From CAZFQD01 sp964520885 (GTDB lineage: Bacteria > Bacillota > Clostridia > Oscillospirales > SIG519), in assembly GCA_964520885.1 (NCBI GenBank), contig CAZFQD010000012.1, forward strand, positions 1 through 30,517: 30,517 bases of DNA. The letters run 5' to 3'. The translations under genes were made by a program, and so were the position numbers. Positions 1-5,949 of this stretch are shown here, in pieces. A model generated the notes under the pieces. The model was not told where the DNA came from. It did no database searches and saw only the letters and a list, made by a program, of their open reading frames with translations. Within the stretch, counting starts at the first letter, position 1; each line of letters opens with the position of its first letter.

Positions 1-299
1 TATCATATTGTTTACAATATATCATACCGCTTGCGGTATATCATTTGTCCTGAAAAGGCGAATTTCATTGAAAAAAGCCCCAAAGGGCAAGAAATAATTA
101 AATTTTGAAAGTTGTTTAGTGATATACGGATTTTCATCCGTGTGATATATTTTCTACGAAAATGTGATATTCGTCAAAACAAGTTTTGCCGAGTGATATA
201 ATATGAACCCATCTTACGCACCGCAGTGCATATCACACCGCTTGAGGTATATCACATGCCTTAGGCGTATATCACGAACCCGTTAGGGTTCATATTGTT
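1..299. repeat. Array of different short hairpins separated by a constant GTGATAT/ATATCAC heptamer
   Basis: About ten consecutive small palindromes, each with a different stem: 5-20 (ATATTGT/ACAATAT), 24-39 (ATACCGC/GCGGTAT), 77-88 (GCCC/GGGC), 126-141 (ACGGA/TCCGT), 149-163 (ATTTTC/GAAAAT), 171-192 (CAAAAC/GTTTTG), 218-229, 237-248 (ACC/GGT), then a TGCCTTAGGCGTA unit and GAACCC/GGGTTC near 275-290. Most are separated by GTGATAT, which switches to its complement ATATCAC from about 230 on. The array begins before the window starts. I see no coding frame. Similar arrays are familiar from gut Clostridia, but I know of no assigned function. Confidence 0.8.
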
Positions 300-330
300 G
301 AAAAAAGCATTGCTACTGCAATGCTTTTTT
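300..330. terminator. Bidirectional terminator-like hairpin downstream of tRNA-Arg
   Basis: AAAAAAGCATTGC and GCAATGCTTTTTT form a perfect stem around TACT. A-run on the left and T-run on the right allow it to work on both strands; on the minus strand it lies directly after the tRNA gene. Confidence 0.8.
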
Positions 331-331
331 C

Positions 332-408
332 TGGCCCGCCCTACAAGATTTGAACTTGCTACTTACAGAGTCGGAGTCTGTCGCTCTATCCAAATGAGCT
401 AAGGGCGG
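332..408 (-). tRNA. tRNA-Arg (anticodon CCG)
   Basis: Read on the minus strand, the gene starts CCGCCCT (acceptor), then TA, a D arm GCTC/GAGC, an anticodon stem ACAGA/TCTGT enclosing loop CTCCGAC (anticodon CCG, reading CGG), an AAGTA variable loop, a T arm GCAAG/CTTGT with TTCAAAT loop, acceptor AGGGCGG, discriminator G and an encoded CCA (332-334). All stems pair, so the gene looks intact. It lies between two terminators, downstream of rpsU on the same strand. Confidence 0.93.
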
Positions 409-431
409 ATAAAATTTATTAAATTTTCTTT

Positions 432-460
432 AAAAACAGCCCCGAAAAACGGGGCTGTTA
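432..460 (-). terminator. rpsU terminator
   Basis: A 10-bp stem AACAGCCCCG/CGGGGCTGTT with an AAAAA loop (435-459). On the minus strand it is followed by a short U-tract, and it lies 30 bp after the rpsU stop, so it should end the rpsU transcript before tRNA-Arg. Confidence 0.85.
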
Positions 461-488
461 ATAAATTTTCATTTATTGCGAAAAAAAG

Positions 489-665
489 TTATTTAAACTT
501 GCGTTTTCTTGCCGCCTCGGATTTTTTCTTCCTTTTTACACTAGGTTTTTCATAATGCTCTCTTTTGCGGAGTTCGGAAAGCACACCCGCTTTTGCACAC
601 GACTTTTTAAAGCGTCTCAATGCATTATCAAGTGTTTCATTATCTTTAACATGGATTTCAGCCAT
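489..665 (-). CDS. rpsU: 30S ribosomal protein bS21
   Basis: This 58-residue, lysine/arginine-rich protein matches bS21, the small-subunit protein that sits near the anti-Shine-Dalgarno end of 16S rRNA. The N-terminus MAEIHVKDNETLDNALRRFK and the basic tail ending RKRKFK are typical for Firmicutes, as is the length. The frame is open for ten codons further upstream (to 695), but those codons translate the GGGGGGAGGG ribosome site itself, so the ATG at 665 is the true start. It has its own terminator at 432-460. Identification is secure from the sequence. Confidence 0.95.
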   Translation of the reverse strand: MAEIHVKDNETLDNALRRFKKSCAKAGVLSELRKREHYEKPSVKRKKKSEAARKRKFK

Positions 666-755
666 TTCATTCCCTCCCCCCAAAAATGCGAACATCTAAT
701 TAATATTTTGCACAAGAATAATTATATAGGCAATTGTCTTTTATGTCAAGCAAAA

Positions 756-1454
756 TTATTTATTTGTCTTTTTAATTGAATTTTCTTTGCTAATTATCTT
801 ATATCCAATAAATAGGCTAATAGCTATTATTGCAACTGTAATTATTAAAGCAAAAGCAAATGAAATATTTAGTTTTTCGGTTAGCACTTGAAATGTTCCA
901 ATATATCCAAAAAGCATAAATGCTCCTGCCGAGATTAGTTTAATCATCCGCTCAGCAACTAATTTATAAATTAAAACACCAACAAAAATTCCAATAATAT
1001 CTGCAATTAGCATTCCTGTTGTTGTTCCAATTAAAACTGCAACAGGGCTTTTTGGGAATTGTGTTGCAAGAGAAATAGTAGCAAGTTGAGTTTTATCGCC
1101 CATTTCGGCAATGAAAAAGGCTATTGTAACTGTCATAACTGCACCGAATTTAGTAGGCTTTTTATCTTGCCCCTCTAATTTATCCCCTCTAATTGTCCAA
1201 AGACCAAAGAAAACAAAGGACAACGACGCTATAACTTGTATCCATAATGAAATAGCGGAAATGTTAGCGGCAAAATATCCCAAAGTAACCGCTAAAGCAT
1301 GATTAAAAACAGTGGCAATAAATACTCCAAGCAAAACCTTAGAAGGCTTATATTTTGTAGCAAATGCCATTGCTAATAGTTGAGTTTTATCACCCATTTC
1401 AGCAAGCACCACAAAGCCTGTGGCTGTTAGCATTGGGATTAAAAGGTCAGACAT
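756..1454 (-). CDS. TMEM165/GDT1 (UPF0016) family cation transporter
   Basis: A 232-residue integral membrane protein made of two homologous halves. Each half carries the family signature E-x-G-D-K-T-Q: AEMGDKTQ at about residues 18-25 and again near 115-122. Both acidic signatures are intact. Around six hydrophobic helices can be seen. GDT1-family proteins move Mn2+ or Ca2+ across membranes, in bacteria generally as manganese exporters, so a role in metal efflux from the cytoplasm is likely. The ribosome site AAGGAGC lies 9 bases before the ATG. I looked for a yybP-ykoY manganese riboswitch upstream (1455-1790) and did not see one. The gene reads away from ppdK with a shared divergent spacer. 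Confidence 0.88.
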   Translation of the reverse strand: MSDLLIPMLTATGFVVLAEMGDKTQLLAMAFATKYKPSKVLLGVFIATVFNHALAVTLGYFAANISAISLWIQVIASLSFVFFGLWTIRGDKLEGQDKKPTKFGAVMTVTIAFFIAEMGDKTQLATISLATQFPKSPVAVLIGTTTGMLIADIIGIFVGVLIYKLVAERMIKLISAGAFMLFGYIGTFQVLTEKLNISFAFALIITVAIIAISLFIGYKIISKENSIKKTNK

Positions 1455-1647
1455 ATAAATAGCTCCTTTATTTTTAATTAGGAGTGAGGAATTAGGAGCA
1501 ACAATGAATTTAAATTATAAGTTACCTTTGAGAAATTTTATTAATTTATTTAATAAAATATACTTAATTATTAAAAAAACTTAAATTTTCATTGATAAAA
1601 AAACTTAAAAAAACCGCATAAAATCAAGGTTTTTCTGCATATTTTGC

Positions 1648-1740
1648 TTGACTTTTTTTTACTGTTTATGATACAATAACAGTAATCATTGACGACTTAT
1701 AAAAAAAAAATTATCAATTTACATATAAATGTGTTATAAT
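1648..1740 (+). promoter_or_regulatory. Predicted ppdK promoters
   Basis: Two sigma-A-like candidates lie in the spacer before ppdK. One is TTGACT (1648-1653), 18 bp, TACAAT (1672-1677). The other is TTATCA (1711-1716), 18 bp, TATAAT (1735-1740), about 50 bp before the start codon. The first has the better -35 box and the second the perfect -10 box; I cannot tell which is used. The rest of the 1455-1790 spacer is AT-rich and shows only a fragment of a GGAATTAGGAG-type dispersed repeat near 1480-1500. Confidence 0.6.
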
Positions 1741-1790
1741 ATTTTTCAAATGACAATTTTTAGTTATTAATTAAATGGAGGTAAAAATTT

Positions 1791-4421
1791 ATGAGCAAAA
1801 AGTATGTATATTTATTTTCTGAGGGTAGCGGAAAAATGAAGGAACTTTTAGGTGGTAAGGGCTGTAACCTTGCAGAAATGACCATATTGGGTATGCCGGT
1901 TCCACAAGGCTTTACTGTATCAACCGAAGCTTGCACAAAATATTATGACGATGGCAAGAAAATTTCCCAAGATATTGAAGAGCAAATTAATGCTCATCTT
2001 ATTAAGATGGAAGAAATATGTGGCAAGAAATTTGGAGATGTGAAAAATCCCCTTTTAGTTTCTGTTCGTTCTGGTGCTCGAGCTTCTATGCCCGGTATGA
2101 TGGACACTATACTTAATTTAGGCTTAAACGATACTGTTGTTGAAGGCTTAGCCACTCTTACGGGCAATCCAAGATTTGCTTATGATAGTTATCGTCGCTT
2201 TATTCAAATGTATTCCGATGTTGTTATGGAATTAGGCAAATCTTATTTTGAGAGATTAATTGATGAATTAAAAGAGAAAAGAGGAGTATCTCTTGACACT
2301 GAACTTAATGCAGATGATTTAAAAGAATTAGTTAGATTATTCAAAAACCTTTATAAAGAAAAAATGGGCAAAGATTTCCCATCTAACCCAAAAGAGCAAT
2401 TAATGGGAGCTATTAAGGCTGTTTTCCGTTCATGGGATAATCCAAGAGCTAATAGTTATAGAAGAATGAATGATATTCCTTACAATTGGGGAACTGCTGT
2501 TAATGTTCAAGTTATGGTATTTGGTAATATGGGCGACGATAGTGGAACTGGTGTTGCATTTACAAGAAATCCATCAACCGGCGAAAGCAAGTTATATGGA
2601 GAATTTTTAATGAATGCACAAGGTGAAGATGTTGTTGCCGGAATTAGAACTCCTTTAAATATTGATAAATTAAAAGAAATTATGCCAGCGGTATATAATC
2701 AATTTGCTGACATTGCAAATAGACTTGAAAAGCATTATAAAGATATGCAGGATATGGAATTTACCATTGAAAAGGGTAAACTTTTTATGTTGCAAACAAG
2801 AAATGGTAAACGAACTGCTGCGGCGGCTTTACAAATTGCTGTTGATTTAGTTGCTGAGGGTATGATTAGTAAAGAAAACGCAATATTAAAGGTTGACCCT
2901 AAGCAATTAGATGCTCTTTTACATCCACAATTTGACCCTGCGGCATTAAAAGTGGCAAAGCCTGTTGCTAAGGGCTTACCTGCTTCACCGGGTGCGGCTT
3001 GTGGCAAGGTTTACTTTACTGCTGATTCAGCAGTTGAAGGGGCAAAAGATGGTTCAAAGGTAATTTTAGTTCGTTTAGAAACCTCTCCTGAGGACATTGA
3101 GGGTATGGCGGCGGCAAGAGGTATTTTAACAGTTCGTGGCGGTATGACTTCTCATGCAGCTGTTGTTGCAAGAGGAATGGGAACTTGTTGTGTTGCTGGT
3201 TGTGGTGAGATTAAAATAAATGAACATAACAAAACCTTTTCTGTTTCTGGCATAACAATTAAAGAAGGCGATTATATTTCTATAAATGGAACAAGCGGAA
3301 ACATATATGCACAGGCTATTCCAACTGTTGAAGCAGGAATTTCAGGAAATTTCAATACATTTATTGCGTGGGCAGATGAAGTTAGAACACTTAAAGTTAG
3401 AACTAATGCAGATACTCCATACGATGCCGCTCAAGCATACAAGTTTGGTGCTGAGGGTATTGGACTTTGTAGAACTGAGCATATGTTCTTTGAAACTGAT
3501 AGAATTTTTGCTATGCGTGAAATGATTGTTGCTGATACTGTTGAGCAAAGGAAAAAGGCTCTTGAAAAATTACTTCCAATGCAAAGAAGTGATTTTGAGG
3601 GCATATTCAAGGCTATGAAGGGCTATCCTGTTACAATTCGTTTCTTAGACCCTCCTCTACACGAGTTTGTTCCTCATGAGGATGGACAAATTGCAGATTT
3701 AGCAAAAGAAATGGGTTTAACATTTGATAATTTAAAATCAACAATTGAAGGTTTACATGAATTTAACCCTATGTTAGGTCATCGTGGTTGCCGTTTAGCA
3801 GTAACATATCCAGAAATAGCGGAAATGCAAACAAGAGCAATTATTGAAGCGGCTATTAATGTAAATAAAGAGGGAATGTCCGTTATACCTGAAATTATGA
3901 TACCGTTAGTTGGCGATATTAAGGAATTAAAATATGTTAAGGATGTTGTAGTAAAAACAGCCGACGAAATTATTGCTAAGAGTGGCGTTAAGTTAAAATA
4001 TATGGTTGGAACTATGATTGAAGTTCCAAGAGCGGCTTTAACTGCTGACGAAATTGCTACAGAGGCAGAATTTTTCTCCTTTGGAACAAACGATTTAACT
4101 CAAATGGCCTTTGGTTTCTCTCGTGATGATGCCGGCAAATTCTTAGAAGATTATTATACTAAGAAGGTATTTGAATCCGATCCATTTGCTAAGTTAGACC
4201 AAGTTGGTGTTGGCAAATTAGTTAAGATGGCAGTTGAATTAGGCAAAAAAACAAGACCTGACATTAAATTAGGTATTTGTGGCGAGCATGGTGGCGACCC
4301 TTCATCTATTGAATTCTGTCATTTTGCAGGACTTCACTATGTTTCTTGTTCTCCATTTAGAGTGCCAATCGCTAGATTAGCGGCGGCTCAAGCAAGAATT
4401 AAAGAGATGAGAGGCATATAA
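1791..4421 (+). CDS. ppdK: Pyruvate, phosphate dikinase
   Basis: This 876-residue protein interconverts pyruvate, ATP and Pi with phosphoenolpyruvate, AMP and PPi; in anaerobic Clostridia it commonly serves glycolysis or gluconeogenesis. Domain order is as in the family: an N-terminal ATP-grasp nucleotide-binding part (GGKGCNLAEM near residues 22-31), a central phosphohistidine swivel domain with GGMTSHAAVV, whose histidine is residue 455 (the position known for the Clostridium symbiosum enzyme), and a C-terminal PEP/pyruvate barrel with GTNDLTQMAFG and GICGEHGGDP. Length is normal (about 874-880). The ribosome site TGGAGG lies 11 bases before ATG. The gene stands alone with its own promoter and the terminator at 4552. 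Codon choice looks more constrained than its neighbours, as expected for a highly expressed enzyme. Confidence 0.97.
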   Translation: MSKKYVYLFSEGSGKMKELLGGKGCNLAEMTILGMPVPQGFTVSTEACTKYYDDGKKISQDIEEQINAHLIKMEEICGKKFGDVKNPLLVSVRSGARASMPGMMDTILNLGLNDTVVEGLATLTGNPRFAYDSYRRFIQMYSDVVMELGKSYFERLIDELKEKRGVSLDTELNADDLKELVRLFKNLYKEKMGKDFPSNPKEQLMGAIKAVFRSWDNPRANSYRRMNDIPYNWGTAVNVQVMVFGNMGDDSGTGVAFTRNPSTGESKLYGEFLMNAQGEDVVAGIRTPLNIDKLKEIMPAVYNQFADIANRLEKHYKDMQDMEFTIEKGKLFMLQTRNGKRTAAAALQIAVDLVAEGMISKENAILKVDPKQLDALLHPQFDPAALKVAKPVAKGLPASPGAACGKVYFTADSAVEGAKDGSKVILVRLETSPEDIEGMAAARGILTVRGGMTSHAAVVARGMGTCCVAGCGEIKINEHNKTFSVSGITIKEGDYISINGTSGNIYAQAIPTVEAGISGNFNTFIAWADEVRTLKVRTNADTPYDAAQAYKFGAEGIGLCRTEHMFFETDRIFAMREMIVADTVEQRKKALEKLLPMQRSDFEGIFKAMKGYPVTIRFLDPPLHEFVPHEDGQIADLAKEMGLTFDNLKSTIEGLHEFNPMLGHRGCRLAVTYPEIAEMQTRAIIEAAINVNKEGMSVIPEIMIPLVGDIKELKYVKDVVVKTADEIIAKSGVKLKYMVGTMIEVPRAALTADEIATEAEFFSFGTNDLTQMAFGFSRDDAGKFLEDYYTKKVFESDPFAKLDQVGVGKLVKMAVELGKKTRPDIKLGICGEHGGDPSSIEFCHFAGLHYVSCSPFRVPIARLAAAQARIKEMRGI

Positions 4422-4506
4422 GATTTGGGACAAAAGTAATTGTCAATTGACAATTATTTTGACTAATGACTAAAGGTGAATGACTAAAGGATGCCTTTTC
4501 CGTATG

Positions 4507-4536
4507 GTCATTGCGAACGAAGTGTGGCAATCTCAT
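4507..4536 (+). repeat. Dispersed CATTGCGA...GGCAATCTCAT repeat
   Basis: GGTCATTGCGAACGAAGTG followed by TGGCAATCTCAT. The same element recurs at 17670, 18024, 18259, 19552 and 26388 in this window. The two ends (CATTGC and GGCAATCTC) can pair. This is a widespread bacterial repeat family without a settled function. Confidence 0.75.
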
Positions 4537-4551
4537 TTTAAATTCATAATT

Positions 4552-4580
4552 AAAGCCCTCAGAGAAATCTGAGGGCTTTT
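4552..4580 (+). terminator. ppdK terminator
   Basis: A perfect 12-bp stem AAAGCCCTCAGA/TCTGAGGGCTTT with a GAAA tetraloop, followed by T-rich sequence. It is the first strong terminator after ppdK, about 130 bp downstream of its stop. Confidence 0.88.
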
Positions 4581-4646
4581 ATTTGATCACAAAGGATACA
4601 AAGTCAAAATAATTAATTAGGAATTAGGAGTGAGGAATTTATTTAA

Positions 4647-4690
4647 GCCTCCTTTTTCAAAGGAGGTGTCGCCAAAGGCGACGGAGGATT
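4647..4690 (+). repeat. Two-hairpin dispersed repeat, GTCGCC subtype
   Basis: The first hairpin is CCTCC(TTTTTCAAA)GGAGG and the second is GTCGCC(AAA)GGCGAC, followed by GGAGGATT. Related copies are at 12736-12780 (same subtype) and at 11309-11350 and 17786-17829 (a second subtype with compensating stem changes). The spacer 4422-4981 otherwise holds the CATTGCGA repeat, the ppdK terminator and the SLOG remnant. Confidence 0.75.
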
Positions 4691-4792
4691 TGCCATTTTC
4701 TTTATAAATTTATATAATAACAATTTGTGCTGTTAAGCCACTAAACGCAAAGCACCAAACTATTCTCAACCATTCTTTGAATTGTGAATTGA

Positions 4793-4888
4793 TTAATTAG
4801 CCTTAATACAATTAGGATGTTTTTCATCATACCCAAAGGAAAAACGGCTTGGTCTATGCCCTGTAAATGAGCAGGTTTTAATATTCAT
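4793..4888 (-). pseudogene. Truncated SLOG/YpsA-like gene (N-terminal remnant)
   Basis: Read on the minus strand, an ATG at 4888 opens a 31-codon frame beginning MNIKTCSFTGHRP and continuing SRFSFGYDEKHPNC before a TAA at 4793. This is nearly identical to the first 27 residues of the intact SLOG protein encoded at 29082-29582 (MNIKTCSFTGHRPNRFSFG). The rest of the gene (about 135 residues) is gone. A ribosome site (GAGGTAAA) is preserved before the ATG. The divergent small regulator at 4988 survives. I read this as a decayed module of the same kind as those at 9.2, 10.2 and 29 kb. Translation as a short peptide cannot be excluded. Confidence 0.82.
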
Positions 4889-4904
4889 AATTTTTTTACC
4901 TCGT

Positions 4905-4950
4905 TATAGTATATTTATGTTATAAAATCCTAACATATAAATATATTATA
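4905..4950. promoter_or_regulatory. Inverted repeat between SLOG remnant and RHH gene (candidate operator)
   Basis: Arms TATAGTATATTTATGTTA (4905-4922) and TAACATATAAATATATTATA (4931-4950) are imperfect inverted copies around an 8-bp centre. The position, between two divergent starts and next to a gene for an RHH protein, suits autoregulation. The AT-richness of the region lowers confidence. Confidence 0.5.
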
Positions 4951-4987
4951 GAGCAATATATAATTAATTGCAAGAGGTGAAATGAAA

Positions 4988-5191
4988 ATGAAAAATAATC
5001 CATTAAAAATTTCAAAAAAGGAAAGAGCAAAAGGTGATGACGGCTTTAAAACATTTTCTATAAGGGTAAAGGATGGCACAGTTGCTGATTTAGATGCTAT
5101 GGCTATTAAAACCGACCGTTCAAGAAACGAGATAATAAATATTTTATTAGAATATGCAATACTAAATAGTGAAATTGAAATAAAAAAATAG
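4988..5191 (+). CDS. Small ribbon-helix-helix DNA-binding protein
   Basis: A 67-residue protein (69 if the ATG at 4982 is used). Residues about 22-60 fit the RHH (CopG/Arc) fold: a beta strand FKTFSIRVKD, a first helix TVADLDAMAIKT, then DRSRNEIINILLEYAI as the second helix. RHH proteins bind operators as dimers and usually repress their own promoter. The AGAGGTG ribosome site is 8 bases before the ATG at 4988 but only 2 before 4982, so I chose 4988. It is divergent from the SLOG remnant across a palindromic spacer. It has no toxin partner downstream, so an orphan antitoxin is less likely than a module regulator. Target and effector are unknown. Confidence 0.8.
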   Translation: MKNNPLKISKKERAKGDDGFKTFSIRVKDGTVADLDAMAIKTDRSRNEIINILLEYAILNSEIEIKK

Positions 5192-5213
5192 GCTAAAGAA
5201 TTGTCCGCTTTTT

Positions 5214-5240
5214 AGGTTGGTTTAAAACCAACCTTTTTTG
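5214..5240 (+). terminator. Terminator after the RHH gene
   Basis: Stem AGGTTGGTTT/AAACCAACCT with a single-base centre, followed by a run of T (5233-5239). It lies about 25 bp after the RHH stop. Confidence 0.85.
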
Positions 5241-5284
5241 TTTATTCTAATTCAAATGTCAAAATATGATGCAAAAAATACTAA

Positions 5285-5314
5285 TTGAACAAAATAATAA
5301 CAGTAAACTATAAG
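5285..5314 (+). promoter_or_regulatory. Candidate promoter for the 45-residue ORF
   Basis: TTGAAC (5285-5290), 18 bp, TATAAG (5309-5314), about 65 bp before the ATG at 5381. It is a fair but not perfect sigma-A match. Confidence 0.4.
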
Positions 5315-5380
5315 AAATTTTTATTACATTAATTGAATAGAATTATTTTTTTATGAAAAACTATTTTTGAGGTGAATTTT

Positions 5381-5518
5381 ATGCCAAAAGATAGTCAAAC
5401 AGGCAATAAAAAATCAAGAAAGAAAAAAGCAAAAGGGCAAACGCCAATAACCAAAGAAAATCAAAACCAAAATCATAACCAAAAAAAAGTGGCATTAGGT
5501 AAAAATACCGACAGATAA
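5381..5518 (+). CDS. Small basic, Lys/Asn/Gln-rich protein (45 aa), function unknown
   Basis: An ATG with a good ribosome site (GAGGTG, 8 bases upstream) opens a 45-codon frame starting MPKDSQTGNKKSRKKKAKG and ending in TAA. About a quarter of the residues are lysine, with many asparagine and glutamine residues, no hydrophobic core and no membrane segment, so it is probably disordered and could bind nucleic acid or be a small spore-type protein. I do not recognise a family. Support comes from the ribosome site, the candidate promoter at 5285 and its position as an isolated monocistronic unit. It could still be a chance frame in AT-rich DNA. Confidence 0.5.
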   Translation: MPKDSQTGNKKSRKKKAKGQTPITKENQNQNHNQKKVALGKNTDR

Positions 5519-5724
5519 GGAGAATTATGCGTTGGGAACGGTTTGTATGATATGACATATAATGCAAAAAAAAGAATAAGTTTTAGCCACAGATGTTTAT
5601 TTTATTTTTAATAAACATAGAAGAGAAAACCTCTCTGTGCTTTTGTGTCCTTTGTGGTTAAATTATCCCTCTTTTTCCCTTATTGATATAATTTAAAAAG
5701 TGTAGTAATATAATGAATATAGTT
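5519..5724. other. Spacer with fragments of dispersed repeats
   Basis: Contains a short GGGAACGGTTT fragment (about 5535) related to the REP-like palindromes elsewhere, and a phrase TGTGTCCTTTGTGGTTAAA (about 5643) that recurs near 11400. I see no gene. Confidence 0.5.
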
Positions 5725-5921
5725 GAAAAACAACTTGGTTGTTTTTTCGCTCGCATTTTGCGAACATTTCAAAAATATTATATAATATTTTTGAAAACAA
5801 CATTCATTGAAACGATGTAGTTTTCAAATACTTTAAAAAAACGAAAGTATTTGAAAAAGCTTGTTTTTAACAAGCTGAAAAATAGCTAAGCTATTTTTCT
5901 ACTATAATCGTTATAATAGTA
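5725..5921. repeat. Dense array of seven hairpins upstream of the GHL10-amidase gene
   Basis: Consecutive palindromes fill about 200 bp: 5726-5746 (AAAAACAAC/GTTGTTTTT), 5751-5763 (TCGC/GCGA), 5767-5796 (14-bp perfect stem TTTCAAAAATATTA), 5821-5857 (14-bp perfect stem TTTTCAAATACTTT), 5858-5876 (AGCTTGTT/AACAAGCT), 5877-5899 (11-bp stem GAAAAATAGCT), 5900-5921 (TACTAT/ATAGTA). All stems differ in sequence. The last overlaps a TATAAT (5912-5917) that could be the -10 box of the gene at 5950. Confidence 0.75.
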
Positions 5922-5949
5922 GTATGTTTTTTTGCAATGAGGAGTATTT

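Noticed and set aside
1..299. Possible CRISPR array
   Set aside because: The constant element is only 7 bp and reverses orientation, the variable parts are self-palindromic, and there are no cas genes nearby.
1455..1790. Manganese (yybP-ykoY) riboswitch before the GDT1-type transporter
   Set aside because: I found none of the conserved core bases or a long leader with a terminator; the spacer is plain AT-rich sequence.
4988..5191. RHH protein as antitoxin of a toxin-antitoxin pair
   Set aside because: No toxin-like gene follows; a terminator is only 25 bp downstream and the neighbour across the spacer is a SLOG remnant.
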